Source of the DNA: a virus
Length of the DNA stretch: 64,000 nt
Reading direction: 5' to 3' (one strand)
IMG/VR virus record: IMGVR_UViG_3300022866_000322
Span: 1-64,000 of that record
The translations under genes were made by a program, and so were the position numbers. Below, one piece after another: positions 30,837 to 39,632 of the stretch (within the stretch, counting starts at the first letter, position 1; the number at the start of each line of letters is the position of its first letter). Under the pieces are notes generated by a model. It was not told the origin of the DNA. It was given only the letters and a program-made list of their open reading frames with translations, and did no database searches.

Positions 30837-31337
30837 ATGAAGAAAATACTGGTCACAGTTCTTGTTGTCATTGGCTTTGTAATTGGAGTTGGCCTGACAG
30901 ATGAAAATTTGGAAAAGAATCTCCTTGAACAAGCATCACAAGATTTGGGAATAGAAATACCCAGTTTTACGTCAGACAAATATCCTCATGTCATGATAGT
31001 CCCACGTGATCAAGTTGAATCGGTGGTGTGCAATAATAAATGTGATGCACTTGCCGCCCAGTGGGGCAACATAGTCTACATCGCAGACGAAGTGGATTTA
31101 AACACAGTAGAAGGACAAAGCATAATGTACCATGAAATGATACATGCACTACAATATGCAAAGTACGGTAAAGCACCTAGTTGCCAGGAATGGTCCAGAA
31201 GAGAAATAGAAGCTTATGTACTGCAGGATCAATGGGTACAAAAACAAGGCGAAGATATTCCTTGGTTAAGAGAGATACTACCGTCGCTGGAAGTACGATG
31301 TCGACTTATTTCCAACCAACTAAGAAACGCAGAATAA
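30837..31337 (+). CDS. Membrane-anchored zinc metallopeptidase-like protein (166 aa)
   Basis: The ATG at 30837 gives an N-terminal hydrophobic helix (LVTVLVVIGFVIGVGL). A HExxH motif lies in MYHEMIHALQYAKYGK, and EIEAY further on may supply a third ligand. The domain would face the periplasm. It overlaps the converging gene at 31320 by 18 bases. Confidence 0.7.
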   Translation: MKKILVTVLVVIGFVIGVGLTDENLEKNLLEQASQDLGIEIPSFTSDKYPHVMIVPRDQVESVVCNNKCDALAAQWGNIVYIADEVDLNTVEGQSIMYHEMIHALQYAKYGKAPSCQEWSRREIEAYVLQDQWVQKQGEDIPWLREILPSLEVRCRLISNQLRNAE

Positions 31338-31769
31338 GTTATTCTGCTTGACCCAACGTATTCTTCTATCATACTTGAATGTATCTTGTGTAACTATTTG
31401 TGTTGACCCCATTTCTGTGTCAACAATACTAGGGCAACTGTAAACAGTTTTTCCTGCGTTTGCGAGAGTTGTAAAACTTGGATTTGATGGGTCATGTAAA
31501 CACATGTCCCATGCGGCACCGCCTACTAGGAATGTTTCCCCTACTAATTCTGTTACCGTTTTAACTACAGTTATGTTATTTTGAAAGTGTTCATAGAAGC
31601 ACTCATGTGTTCTATAATCTTGGTTTGCGAAAAAGTATACATTATCAAAAGAATATTCAGATATGAACTTGATAATGTTTTGGTAAAACTGACGAGCTTT
31701 GTAATTCTTGCTCACATGGATCCATTTATCTTCCCAACAGTCCACGAGCAACAGCCCGTCGAATTTCAT
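31320..31769 (-). CDS. Hypothetical alpha/beta protein (149 aa)
   Basis: Pattern GLLLVDCWEDKW, NVYFFANQDY, TFLVGGAAWDMCLHD suggests a hydrolase-like alpha/beta fold, but no catalytic set can be named. It overlaps the next minus-strand gene by 4 bases and is co-transcribed with it. Confidence 0.55.
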   Translation of the reverse strand: MKFDGLLLVDCWEDKWIHVSKNYKARQFYQNIIKFISEYSFDNVYFFANQDYRTHECFYEHFQNNITVVKTVTELVGETFLVGGAAWDMCLHDPSNPSFTTLANAGKTVYSCPSIVDTEMGSTQIVTQDTFKYDRRIRWVKQNNLFCVS

Positions 31770-32197
31770 CTACAAATTTTGCTAATGTGTTCTTGCTGTA
31801 TAAAACTTACTTCGGACCAATCCATCCACTCTTCAGTGCCAGGTGGGATCAAGTAAATCTTAATCATGTTGCCTCTGTCGTCACCTAGTGCAATAGTACT
31901 TAGAGCAACATGTACAGGCTTGCTGTCAGGAAAGTTTTCTGGTGAACAATCCACAAAGAACAACATTCTACGCATATGAACTTCGGGATTGTTGATGTAT
32001 GGCCCATTTATTTCCCAGTAACCTTCAAATACACCAGGCTTACCTAAAACTTCATCAATTTCCTCATGCCTGAATGTTAATTCGTCCATTGGTTCGTGAA
32101 TATGTAGAGCAGGATCATCAATGTATTCACGTTGTGCTAAACTGCATAAAGGTAATAACAATGCTAGGGCAATTACTAACTGCTTGATTTGATTCAT
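31766..32197 (-). CDS. Secreted protein (143 aa)
   Basis: The start at 32197 gives a signal peptide (MNQIKQLVIALALLLPLCSLAQ) behind GAGAGGATATTTT. The frame extends to 32278, but that start would precede the signal. The mature region contains HIHEPMDELTFRHEE and VHMRRMLFFVDCSP. Function unknown. The promoter for uvsE lies just upstream in the other direction. Confidence 0.6.
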   Translation of the reverse strand: MNQIKQLVIALALLLPLCSLAQREYIDDPALHIHEPMDELTFRHEEIDEVLGKPGVFEGYWEINGPYINNPEVHMRRMLFFVDCSPENFPDSKPVHVALSTIALGDDRGNMIKIYLIPPGTEEWMDWSEVSFIQQEHISKICR

Positions 32198-32231
32198 AAA
32201 ATATCCTCTCGATGTATTACTTATTTGCGCA

Positions 32232-32260
32232 TTGACAACAGATAAAAAAACCAGTATAAT
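32232..32260 (+). promoter_or_regulatory. Consensus sigma70 promoter of uvsE
   Basis: TTGACA (32232-32237) and TATAAT (32255-32260) with a 17 bp spacer, a perfect match to the bacterial consensus. The ATG follows 6 bases later, leaving almost no leader. Confidence 0.8.
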
Positions 32261-32266
32261 ACACGC

Positions 32267-33313
32267 ATGTTTACACAAAATCTAAAACGTATTGGCTTTG
32301 CATGTAAGTACTTGGATCCTGATCAAACGCAGAAGAAAAAAGTACTTGAAGAGATTCAGCGTCCATTCAATACCAAGTCAACTACTGTGTCCTGGCTAGA
32401 TAGGCAAACACGTGATGTCGCAGAACAACGACTGTGGGATATTATGGTACACAACATACAGTCGTATTACAACCTAATAGAATATGTAGGAGGATTACCT
32501 GATGAGCTACGGATGGTCAGACTTGGCAGTGATTGTCTTCCAGTATACACTCATGATAAATGGTCTTATTACTGGAGGAATCCTGATGTACGTGAGTACT
32601 GCTCAACTGCGTTTGCGAAAGTCGGTGACTTGGCTCGCCTTTTGGATGTGCGGATTAGTTTTCATCCTGGCCAGTTTACTGTTCTTGCAAGCGATAACCC
32701 GGATATTGTACGTCGCAGTATAGAAGAGTTTGAGTACCACACTGACATGGCCAGATGGATGGGCTTTGGTAAACAGTTCCAGGACTTTAAATGTAATGTG
32801 CATATATCAGGTAGGCAAGGTCCAGATGGTGTAAGACAAGCATACAAAAAACTTAGCCCAGAAGCACGTAACATAATTACCATTGAGAACGAAGAAAACT
32901 CGCATGGACTTGATACTTGTCTTGAACTAGCAGACCTTTTACCTATTGTGTTGGACATACATCATCATTGGTGTAGAGAAGGTGAGTACATTGATCCAAG
33001 TGACGAAAGAGTTAAACGTGTAGTGGACAGTTGGCGTGGTGTCCGCCCAACCATGCACTACAGTTACAGTCGTGATGAACACTTACCTGATAACTTCGAA
33101 CATGATGTGTTACCCGACATGAAATTATTATTAGACACAGGGTACAAAAAACAAAAACTGCGAGCTCATAGCGATTTCTATCCTAATCAGACTGTGAATG
33201 CATGGGCACTGAGTTTCCACGATAGGTTTGATATCATGGGTGAGTCAAAGATGAAAAACTTGGCAAGTTTTGCCTTACATAATCAACATAAATATACACA
33301 TGAAAACTTATAG
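32267..33313 (+). CDS. uvsE: UV damage endonuclease UvsE/UvdE
   Basis: This 348 aa TIM-barrel protein starts RIGFACKYLDPDQ and shows RISFHPGQFTVL, NVHISGRQG, ITIENEE, IVLDIHHHWC and KLRAHSDFYP, the metal-binding His, Glu and Asp segments of UVDE. It nicks DNA 5' to UV photoproducts, so it repairs sunlight damage to phage or host DNA. The strong promoter suggests early expression. Its last bases overlap the next gene start. Confidence 0.9.
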   Translation: MFTQNLKRIGFACKYLDPDQTQKKKVLEEIQRPFNTKSTTVSWLDRQTRDVAEQRLWDIMVHNIQSYYNLIEYVGGLPDELRMVRLGSDCLPVYTHDKWSYYWRNPDVREYCSTAFAKVGDLARLLDVRISFHPGQFTVLASDNPDIVRRSIEEFEYHTDMARWMGFGKQFQDFKCNVHISGRQGPDGVRQAYKKLSPEARNIITIENEENSHGLDTCLELADLLPIVLDIHHHWCREGEYIDPSDERVKRVVDSWRGVRPTMHYSYSRDEHLPDNFEHDVLPDMKLLLDTGYKKQKLRAHSDFYPNQTVNAWALSFHDRFDIMGESKMKNLASFALHNQHKYTHENL

Positions 33314-33938
33314 TAACTTATTGTCGTTAAAAGAGTGCGATGATTTCAAAATGTTCTGGGAACAAAATAAGAGCAATTCTTATGTAAACTGGGAGATAGA
33401 AAACGAAGTACTAGATAGAAGGTTAGACGTTACTCCTGACCATACAGAACAATGGAGTATTATAAAACGCATAACAGACCAAGTTTTCAATGAAACATAC
33501 GATATTTGGTCCGCCTACCAAGAACAATCTTTTTGTCACGATATTCATATAGACGATTGCATGAAAGATCGGTTAGAATATCAGAGATATACTATTATTT
33601 TAAGTTTAGATAGTGTACCTCAATTTAAAACTATAGTTTGGCAAGACGAGTGTGTTGATAACGAAGAACTATTGAAAAAAATAAGGCTGTGGGAATTAAA
33701 AAAGAACAAAAAAATAAGTAGCATTAGCGAGCATCAAGACTTAGAACATACAATCGAGCATAATGAAAATTACTTTTGCGACTATCTAAATCTAGATGGT
33801 ATCTATACTTACGAGCAGGGCGGTGGCGCGGCATTCAAAGCAACACAAATCCATTGCACTAGTAATTGGAAAAAATACAAACAATTTACTAGTAGACAAC
33901 TGTTACAGATACACGTACTAGCAGATCACATACAATAA
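33300..33938 (+). CDS. Possible 2OG-Fe(II) oxygenase-like protein (212 aa)
   Basis: The start at 33300 overlaps the uvsE stop. H.D in HDIHIDDC, a distal His in [11 protein letters not shown] and Arg in [10 protein letters not shown] are placed as in small phage 2OG oxygenases, and [20 protein letters not shown] resembles the core strands. The middle contains a lysine-rich insertion ([14 protein letters not shown] region). The match is weaker than for the gene at 24153. Confidence 0.5.
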   Translation: MKTYSNLLSLKECDDFKMFWEQNKSNSYVNWEIENEVLDRRLDVTPDHTEQWSIIKRITDQVFNETYDIWSAYQEQSFCHDIHIDDCMKDRLEYQRYTIILSLDSVPQFKTIVWQDECVDNEELLKKIRLWELKKNKKISSISEHQDLEHTIEHNENYFCDYLNLDGIYTYEQGGGAAFKATQIHCTSNWKKYKQFTSRQLLQIHVLADHIQ

Positions 33939-33970
33939 AAATTTGCCCTATTATCGGGTTTACTGGCGCA

Positions 33971-33979
33971 ATAAATACG
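33971..33979 (+). promoter_or_regulatory. Late promoter motif before the SulP gene
   Basis: ATAAATACG lies 4 bases before the ATG at 33983, again leaving a very short leader. Confidence 0.5.
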
Positions 33980-33982
33980 TGC

Positions 33983-35545
33983 ATGAATACTATACTTGGC
34001 CGCATGGCTTCCCTTAAGAATGATACACTATCCGGTTTAACAGTTGCACTAGCATTAGTTCCAGAAGCAGTTGCTTTTGCATTTGTTGCAGGAGTTGGAC
34101 CACTGGTAGGACTTTACGCCGCTTTTATTGTAGGATTAATCACAGCAGTTATGGGCGGTAGACCCGGAATGATCAGTGGAGCAACAGGAGCACTAGCAGT
34201 GGTTATGGTGGCACTGGTTGCGAATCACGGTGTTGAATATTTGTTTGCCACTGTGGTTCTCATGGGCATGATTCAGATACTTGCAGGCGCACTCAAAGCA
34301 GGTAAACTGATACGCATAGTACCTTACCCTGTTATGCTGGGTTTTGTTAATGGACTTGCTATTGTTATCTTCCTAGCACAGTTAAAACAGTTTGGTGTAG
34401 ATGGTGAACCTGGATGGTTAGCCAACACATTCCTAGCAGGATCAATTGTTGACGTAGCATGGTTACAAGGATCAACCATGTACTTGCTGTTGGCTCTGAT
34501 TGGTGTAACCATGTTGATAATTCAGTACTTGCCACGACTAACAGGAGCAATACCTTCGTCACTGGGAGCAATACTGGTTGTGTCTATTTTGGTTTGGGCA
34601 TTTGCGCTGGACACAAGAGTAGTAGGAGACATTGCAAGTATCAGTGGCGGATTACCTAGTTTCCATATACCAGCAGTTCCTTTTAACTTCGAAACACTTA
34701 TGATTATTTGGCCTTACTCAGTTGTGTTGGCCGCTATAGGATTGATTGAATCTTTGCTCACACTTCGCCTAATAGATGAAATGACACAAACACGTGGGCG
34801 TGGCAACAAAGAGTGTGTAGCGCAAGGTGTTGCTAACACTGTTACAGGGTTCTTTGGTGGTATGGGTGGTTGTGCAATGATTGGACAGAGCATGATCAAC
34901 ATCACATCAGGCGGACGTGGACGTTGGTCTGGTATAAGTGCTAGTCTGTTCCTGCTGTTGTTTATACTAGCGGCGGCACCACTTATCGAACAGATACCAA
35001 TTGCGGCACTGTTGGGTGTTATGTTTATTGTGGTAATTAAAACATTTGAATGGTCCAGTTTTCGTATAATCAAACGTGTACCACGTAGCGATGCATTTGT
35101 GTTGATAACTGTGAGTGCTGTTACAGTGTTTACTGACCTGGCATTTGCTGTTATGGTTGGTGTTATTATAAGTGCATTGGTATTCAGTTGGCAACATGCC
35201 AAACACATTAGTGTTACAGCACGTGAGAATCACTACGGTAGTACAGTATACGCAGTGCATGGTCCTTTGTACTTTGGATCAGTAACATCATTCTTAGAAG
35301 GCTTTAATCCTAGCAAGGATAACAATCATGTTGTGATTGATTTTGCTGACAGCAGAGTTATTGACCACTCAGGACTAGAAGCAATTGATACACTAAGCGA
35401 ACGTTACATAAGCGCAAACAAAAAACTATCCCTAGTGCATCTCAGCCCAGACTGCAAGCAGTTGTTAGAACGTGCAGGCAATCTAGTTGAAATAAATGTT
35501 ATCGAAGATCCTAACTACTTTGTAGCAGAAGACAAACTGGACTAA
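33983..35545 (+). CDS. SulP family anion transporter with STAS domain
   Basis: This 520 aa protein has the SulP transmembrane core (about residues 15-395; [78 protein letters not shown]) and a C-terminal STAS domain (about 408-505; [20 protein letters not shown]). The family carries sulfate, bicarbonate or similar anions at the inner membrane. It is complete. A whole ion transporter is an unusual cargo for a phage. Substrate cannot be told from sequence. Confidence 0.93.
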   Translation: MNTILGRMASLKNDTLSGLTVALALVPEAVAFAFVAGVGPLVGLYAAFIVGLITAVMGGRPGMISGATGALAVVMVALVANHGVEYLFATVVLMGMIQILAGALKAGKLIRIVPYPVMLGFVNGLAIVIFLAQLKQFGVDGEPGWLANTFLAGSIVDVAWLQGSTMYLLLALIGVTMLIIQYLPRLTGAIPSSLGAILVVSILVWAFALDTRVVGDIASISGGLPSFHIPAVPFNFETLMIIWPYSVVLAAIGLIESLLTLRLIDEMTQTRGRGNKECVAQGVANTVTGFFGGMGGCAMIGQSMINITSGGRGRWSGISASLFLLLFILAAAPLIEQIPIAALLGVMFIVVIKTFEWSSFRIIKRVPRSDAFVLITVSAVTVFTDLAFAVMVGVIISALVFSWQHAKHISVTARENHYGSTVYAVHGPLYFGSVTSFLEGFNPSKDNNHVVIDFADSRVIDHSGLEAIDTLSERYISANKKLSLVHLSPDCKQLLERAGNLVEINVIEDPNYFVAEDKLD

Positions 35546-35551
35546 TTTCTT

Positions 35552-35581
35552 TTGACAAGAGCATATCTCATATGCTATAAC
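35552..35581 (+). promoter_or_regulatory. Promoter with an inverted repeat in its spacer
   Basis: TTGACA (35552-35557) and TATAAC (35576-35581) with 18 bp between. AGCATAT and ATATGCT (35560-35576) form a 7 bp inverted repeat with CTC centre inside the spacer, an operator-like position. Confidence 0.6.
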
Positions 35582-35608
35582 TACGTATAATATTTGTTGC
35601 GTCACAGC

Positions 35609-35639
35609 ATAAATACCATTGTACATCGATCATGTACAA
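35609..35639 (+). promoter_or_regulatory. Late core followed by an 8 bp inverted repeat
   Basis: ATAAATACC (35609-35617), then TTGTACAT (35619-35626), CGATC, ATGTACAA (35632-35639). The repeat would form a hairpin at the 5' end of a late transcript, or bind a dimeric protein. Confidence 0.5.
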
Positions 35640-35676
35640 GTTCTTTTAACAACACAGGAGGTTACAAACAAGAAGA

Positions 35677-35796
35677 ATGATAGAAAGTCTACTAGAAAAA
35701 CTCAAAAAGTTTTACAATAAATTATTACAAGCACAGAAGTACAGAGCAAGAGCAAAATTATCAAGGTCTAAACATTTAGGTGGCTACGTATGGTAA
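35677..35796 (+). CDS. Small basic helical protein (39 aa)
   Basis: ATG at 35677 opens MIESLLEKLKKFYNKLLQAQ, an amphipathic basic helix ending LGGYVW. AGGAGG lies 19 bases upstream, rather far. It overlaps the next gene by 7 bases. Function unknown. Confidence 0.5.
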   Translation: MIESLLEKLKKFYNKLLQAQKYRARAKLSRSKHLGGYVW

Positions 35797-35933
35797 AGAT
35801 ACTTAAAGCAATCAAAAGTTGGTTTGACGATTCGGACCGTGCCGCACTAGAAAGATACCTAGGCCAAGCACAAAACTACGCAGATCTAGAAGATAGAATG
35901 CGCAAGTGGCAAAGCAGAAGCACATTCGTATAA
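35790..35933 (+). CDS. Small DUF3563-like protein (47 aa)
   Basis: The segment LERYLGQAQNYADLEDRMRKWQ resembles DUF3563 proteins (E.YLAQA.D..DLE.R.R..). These are short proteobacterial and phage proteins with no known role. It overlaps the preceding gene and ends just before a terminator. Confidence 0.6.
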   Translation: MVKILKAIKSWFDDSDRAALERYLGQAQNYADLEDRMRKWQSRSTFV

Positions 35934-35940
35934 AACACTA

Positions 35941-35967
35941 AAAGGCGATTAAAAGATCGCCTTTTTT
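35941..35967 (+). terminator. Bidirectional intrinsic terminator
   Basis: AAAGGCGAT pairs with ATCGCCTTT around TAAAAG, followed by a T-run. It separates the small-gene unit from the converging glycosyltransferase. Confidence 0.85.
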
Positions 35968-37066
35968 AATCTACATAAGGAAGCAATTCGCTTTCTAGTA
36001 GCCTGCTTACCTCATTATACCAGTCATGCGTAAAAATAAGATTCTTATTATGATCAACAATAGGTTTAACCTGTTCAAGTATAACCTCAGGATCCTGCTG
36101 GCACAACCACTCGCATTGTTGCATAGCCATGGACCAACGCTTCTCTGGGTTTGGCTCTGTATCGTAGCTCTCATCAATGATACTATCAAACGTTTTAAAA
36201 CCAAACGTTCTCAGATTCTTTAAGTAGTATTGTCCTGCAAGTGCAACAAATAATCTACCTGCCATAAGTGGTTTGGTAACTTTCTCTGTGTAGAAACTAA
36301 AATCATTCTCTGCATTAGTTTCTGCAATTAAGCTGTAGTTGGTTTGATTGTATATCTTGGTTGGTATTATTTGACTTATGCCCAACTCATGCCCATGATA
36401 CTTTACCCTATCCACACTGTGGTTAAGTGTGCCGTTTTCGATAGTTTCAATACCATCTTCGTTCATATCAAATCCAGACTGGGATAGTGGTTGATCAATC
36501 CTGTGATAGTATGTTGTATAGTAAAGATCCACATTAAGACTTGCACGTATAAAGAAATATGCAAAGTCTCTATGATCTCGTTGGGCTCCTAACAGCACAT
36601 CAAACATTTTGTCTTTGGATCCTGATGCTAGTTTTTGTTCCAGGAGTCCAGGTTTTATGTCTTTGTAGAAATGCAATGGCTGACTAAACCAATCCATCCA
36701 CGGATACACTTTTGCGTGAACAAACTTATGCTGAAATATACCATTCACATATATGCTAATTTTTGGTTTGTCTAAGCGTGTAAGTTGTTCTGCTGTAGCA
36801 CGATGTAATTCACTACAGAACACAAACAAATGATCAACCTGTTCATAACATTGCTTTAGTCTAACCATCCATTCGCTTTGATCCGGGAACGGAACATGGA
36901 AACTAGCAAGTTTTACTTCGTGTCTGCTGGCCAGGAAACGGCCAAAAGAAACGGCACCTTGGTAATAGTGCCGTTCTTCATTAAACCTAACATTAGGTAA
37001 CTGGTTAAAATGATATTGACTTACTCCACCACCGTCGTGGAACACTCCAACATCCTCAGTGATCAT
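35966..37066 (-). CDS. Putative GT-B type glycosyltransferase, paralogue of 21717
   Basis: This 366 aa protein has the same C-terminal signature as the gene at 21717: YTEKVTKPLMAGRLFVALAG, GFKTFDSIIDESYD. The N-terminal half is a different Rossmann-like domain with HLFVFCSELHRATAEQL. The donor sugar is unknown. Its start overlaps the upstream lysine-rich gene by 4 bases. Confidence 0.7.
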   Translation of the reverse strand: MITEDVGVFHDGGGVSQYHFNQLPNVRFNEERHYYQGAVSFGRFLASRHEVKLASFHVPFPDQSEWMVRLKQCYEQVDHLFVFCSELHRATAEQLTRLDKPKISIYVNGIFQHKFVHAKVYPWMDWFSQPLHFYKDIKPGLLEQKLASGSKDKMFDVLLGAQRDHRDFAYFFIRASLNVDLYYTTYYHRIDQPLSQSGFDMNEDGIETIENGTLNHSVDRVKYHGHELGISQIIPTKIYNQTNYSLIAETNAENDFSFYTEKVTKPLMAGRLFVALAGQYYLKNLRTFGFKTFDSIIDESYDTEPNPEKRWSMAMQQCEWLCQQDPEVILEQVKPIVDHNKNLIFTHDWYNEVSRLLESELLPYVD

Positions 37067-37356
37067 TTGCTAGGTTTTTTAGTAGTAGTCTTTTTGGTTT
37101 TTGTTGTCGTGGCTTTGGCTTTGGCTTTAGCTGGAGCCTTCTTTTTTGTGGCTGTTGTAGCTTTTTTTGCTTTTGGTTTTCTTGTAACCTTGGGTGCTTC
37201 TTTGGTTTTTTCAAAATCGTCTGCTACAGGAAAGGGCCAGGCTGCAAGCTCACCTGACTTGGATTTCTTTTGTTTGAGCATGACGTGACCTGTGTCTTTA
37301 TCCATCTCCCATTCGTTCTTATTACTAAATAACCAATTAAATAACTTTGAAAGCAT
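37063..37356 (-). CDS. Protein with histone H1-like Lys/Ala/Thr tail (97 aa)
   Basis: The start at 37356 follows AAGGAGAAACAA on the minus strand; a longer start at 37380 lacks this. Residues 1-50 form a small Trp-containing domain (LSKLFNWLFSNKNEWEMD). Residues 60-97 are almost only Lys, Ala, Thr and Pro, as in H1 or bacterial histone-like tails, which bind DNA or RNA by charge. Likely nucleic-acid associated. Confidence 0.65.
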   Translation of the reverse strand: MLSKLFNWLFSNKNEWEMDKDTGHVMLKQKKSKSGELAAWPFPVADDFEKTKEAPKVTRKPKAKKATTATKKKAPAKAKAKATTTKTKKTTTKKPSK

Positions 37357-37509
37357 TTGTTTCTCCTTGAATATATTCATAAGTATTTATTTTTTACTCA
37401 ATTGGTTGAATAAAAATATTAACAAAAACAACCAGCCTCAACAGATAAGAAATAACATCTCCAAAACTCCATGATTATCGTTTAGTTGTCCAAAAAGGAT
37501 ATGTTTTAA

Positions 37510-37541
37510 TTGACATAGCCTTTTTTCTATGCTACTATAAC
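37510..37541 (+). promoter_or_regulatory. Sigma70-like promoter
   Basis: TTGACA (37510-37515) with TACTAT at 17 bp (37533-37538) or TATAAC at 20 bp. A fragment resembling the repeated promoter spacer (GTTGTCCAAAAAGG) occurs just upstream at about 37485-37498. Confidence 0.5.
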
Positions 37542-37565
37542 TCTGTTATTAACAAACCTTAAACA

Positions 37566-37727
37566 ATGACTAACATGACTAAACTAAACAGAGCCGCAGA
37601 CGAAGCAGTATATATTTTGCAACTTAGTTCACAGCAGGCTAAACGGTACATACAGCGCAATGCACGATGTACTGAAAAAGAAGCCAGCCTTGCGTTTTCT
37701 CAAACAGTTACATTTCACAAGTCGTGA
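37566..37727 (+). CDS. Small hypothetical protein (53 aa)
   Basis: Starts MTNMTKLNRAADEAVYILQL. A single helical domain with many polar residues. Its TGA overlaps the GTG start of the next lipoprotein gene, a coupling arrangement. Confidence 0.55.
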   Translation: MTNMTKLNRAADEAVYILQLSSQQAKRYIQRNARCTEKEASLAFSQTVTFHKS

Positions 37728-38017
37728 TTGATTGGATTGGTGCAATTGTACTAGTCGCAGTGGTTACTATTTCATTAACTGCATCAGGTTGCGCAACAGA
37801 AAAGTCAAGCAAACTGTCCAATATGGACAAGTGGCAAGCTAATTGCGCCAATGCTGGCGTCGAACGCCAGCTGTTCCTAAAAAACATTATATTACTTGAG
37901 CGATCGGATCTAGAGGCAGATGCGTTGTCGAGAGAAAAGGTTGCACGTTTAAATGAACTGTTATTAGAATCGGATAGACTATGCGGCGTAAATGGATTTT
38001 ATTCACAGCAATCCTAG
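37724..38017 (+). CDS. Lipoprotein (97 aa)
   Basis: A GTG start overlapping the upstream stop (GTGA) gives a signal with lipobox SLTASGC, Cys23. The mature part is a helical domain with two cysteines (ANCANAGVERQ, RLCGVNG). It overlaps the next lipoprotein by 37 bases. Its small size and pairing with the next gene recall i-spanin/o-spanin pairs, but membrane topology does not fit well. Confidence 0.65.
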   Translation: MIDWIGAIVLVAVVTISLTASGCATEKSSKLSNMDKWQANCANAGVERQLFLKNIILLERSDLEADALSREKVARLNELLLESDRLCGVNGFYSQQS

Positions 38018-38316
38018 TTTCTATTACAGGGTGCCAATCAGTAAGCAACATAACAAAAACTGAAGCACGTTTAACAACAGACCAACTTGAATACTATGAA
38101 ATTGATTGTGATAGTAAAAATCAACTAGCTATGTTAGAAACTCAAAGAGTTTCGAGAACAGACTACATGAAAAATCAATTATTGATCAGAAGTCCTATTG
38201 GTTGGACCATGAGTTTGTTAGACGGAACACTTGATGAGAGATACAAGATAGATAAAGGGCAAAGAACAGCAGTGCAACGTCTAGCGGAATATCAGCATAG
38301 GTCTTGGTGTCAATGA
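37981..38316 (+). CDS. Lipoprotein (111 aa)
   Basis: MRRKWILFTAILVSITGC gives a lipobox with Cys18. The mature part carries DCDSKNQLAMLETQRVSRTDYM and resembles the neighbour in size and Cys placement, so the two may be partners in the outer membrane. The last 4 bases overlap the next start. Confidence 0.65.
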   Translation: MRRKWILFTAILVSITGCQSVSNITKTEARLTTDQLEYYEIDCDSKNQLAMLETQRVSRTDYMKNQLLIRSPIGWTMSLLDGTLDERYKIDKGQRTAVQRLAEYQHRSWCQ

Positions 38317-38912
38317 AAAAACTTTTATTTTTAGTTTGTATTTTTACATTTCAAAGTGTTTATGCTGATTGCTACTTTAGACGAGAAGTACTAAGTGTTG
38401 GGGGCTTGCCTGTTGCAGACGAACGTGAATCAGCAGTACTACAAGGTAATGATGTATACGAATGCACCTATGCCTTTAAAGTTTTAGTAAATGGTGTGTG
38501 GACACAGGCAGAGCGTACTGGGATCCACGTTAACAAAACACATGCATGTTTAATAGCACGGGATCAGGCTAGAACGTTCGTACTTACAGCAGTACCAGAT
38601 GAGTACGAAGTTGATGTATTACAAAACACAGAAATGGTGTGTGACTCTCGCAAACAAGAACGCCAACTGTACGTGGACATTGGACAAGTGGTTAACTTGA
38701 GTGATTTAATAATTGACCCAAGATTTATTAAAAATGGGCAAATACAATTGATAACACCATATGATGCACCTCACATGAGTTGTGCTATATTTTTAGAAAA
38801 CGTAATACGCAAAGATGGTGTAGCAATACAAAACAAAGGTTATGCCTGTGCAACAGGTAATGCATGGACAGTTTGGAAGAAATGGGAAGCCGCAAGGATT
38901 GACAATTCATAA
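38313..38912 (+). CDS. Secreted protein (199 aa)
   Basis: The ATG at 38313 in the ATGA overlap gives a signal peptide ending VYA. The mature part has six cysteines and mixed strands (CYFRREVLSVGGLPVADERE; YACATGNAWTVWKKWEA). Probably periplasmic with disulfides. Function unknown. Confidence 0.65.
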   Translation: MKKLLFLVCIFTFQSVYADCYFRREVLSVGGLPVADERESAVLQGNDVYECTYAFKVLVNGVWTQAERTGIHVNKTHACLIARDQARTFVLTAVPDEYEVDVLQNTEMVCDSRKQERQLYVDIGQVVNLSDLIIDPRFIKNGQIQLITPYDAPHMSCAIFLENVIRKDGVAIQNKGYACATGNAWTVWKKWEAARIDNS

Positions 38913-38936
38913 AGTTTAATGTATAGTAGGTATATC

Positions 38937-39059
38937 ATGACAGGACAAACAAAATTTTTAATCGCCTTGGGACTACTTTTTATACTTGGTTACTACACAG
39001 TATCCAGTGAAGAAGTAAGACAAGAAGTTTTAACTGAAACTATCTCAATTGAGGAGTAG
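38937..39059 (+). CDS. Single-span small membrane protein (40 aa)
   Basis: MTGQTKFLIALGLLFILGYYTV is one membrane helix followed by an acidic tail (SSEEVRQEVLTETISIEE). No strong ribosome site. It stands between two secreted-protein genes. Confidence 0.45.
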   Translation: MTGQTKFLIALGLLFILGYYTVSSEEVRQEVLTETISIEE

Positions 39060-39062
39060 AAT

Positions 39063-39614
39063 ATGACTAGAGTAATTGCTTTAGGGCTATCTTTGTTGTT
39101 AGGTGCATGTGCTTCAACAAAAGACCCTATGATGGTAGAAATTGAAGAAGCAAAAGATCGGCGAGCTGATACCGTTGAAGCGGTACTAGACACACAGCCA
39201 GACTGGTACAAGAAAGGTTGTACGCAGATTAGCGAAATTGCATGTGCAATGGCTATAGGTGAAAGCACAAGCCTGCAAGCCAGCGAAGATATTGCAATGG
39301 AAATTGCCAAAGGCAAGATTTGTGATACAGCAGGTGGTACCGTGGATAAAGTGTCCAAAACCTATAGAACAATTGATGGTGGAGATGCTACAATAAACAG
39401 TAGAACCAGTATCAGGAGTGTGTGCGACAGTGTAGATGTGTCAGGAATACTTGTTGGTAACAAAGAAGTGTTTGCTCTAAACGACAAATACATGACCTAC
39501 ATTGAGCTTAAGATTCTACTAGAAGGTAACAGTTTTAGGGATCGTAAGCAACGAGCGCAGGTAGGAGCAAGTGCTGAAGCTAACGCTGATGCAATGTTAG
39601 AAGAACTAGAGTAA
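39063..39614 (+). CDS. LPP20-like lipoprotein (183 aa)
   Basis: Lipobox LLLGAC with Cys16. The segment IGESTSLQASEDIAMEIAKGKICDTAGGTVDKVSKTY matches the LPP20/FlgT-type N-terminal fold in which ...A...A...A.A.I...... is followed by a dimerising strand region. Such lipoproteins are periplasmic-facing. It ends in a terminator. Confidence 0.7.
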   Translation: MTRVIALGLSLLLGACASTKDPMMVEIEEAKDRRADTVEAVLDTQPDWYKKGCTQISEIACAMAIGESTSLQASEDIAMEIAKGKICDTAGGTVDKVSKTYRTIDGGDATINSRTSIRSVCDSVDVSGILVGNKEVFALNDKYMTYIELKILLEGNSFRDRKQRAQVGASAEANADAMLEELE

Positions 39615-39632
39615 CTCAAGTTAATAATTTGG

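Noticed and set aside
34714-35208. A 164-codon minus-strand frame inside the SulP gene
   Set aside because: Antisense to conserved SulP membrane helices; Asn/Ile/Thr-rich shadow.
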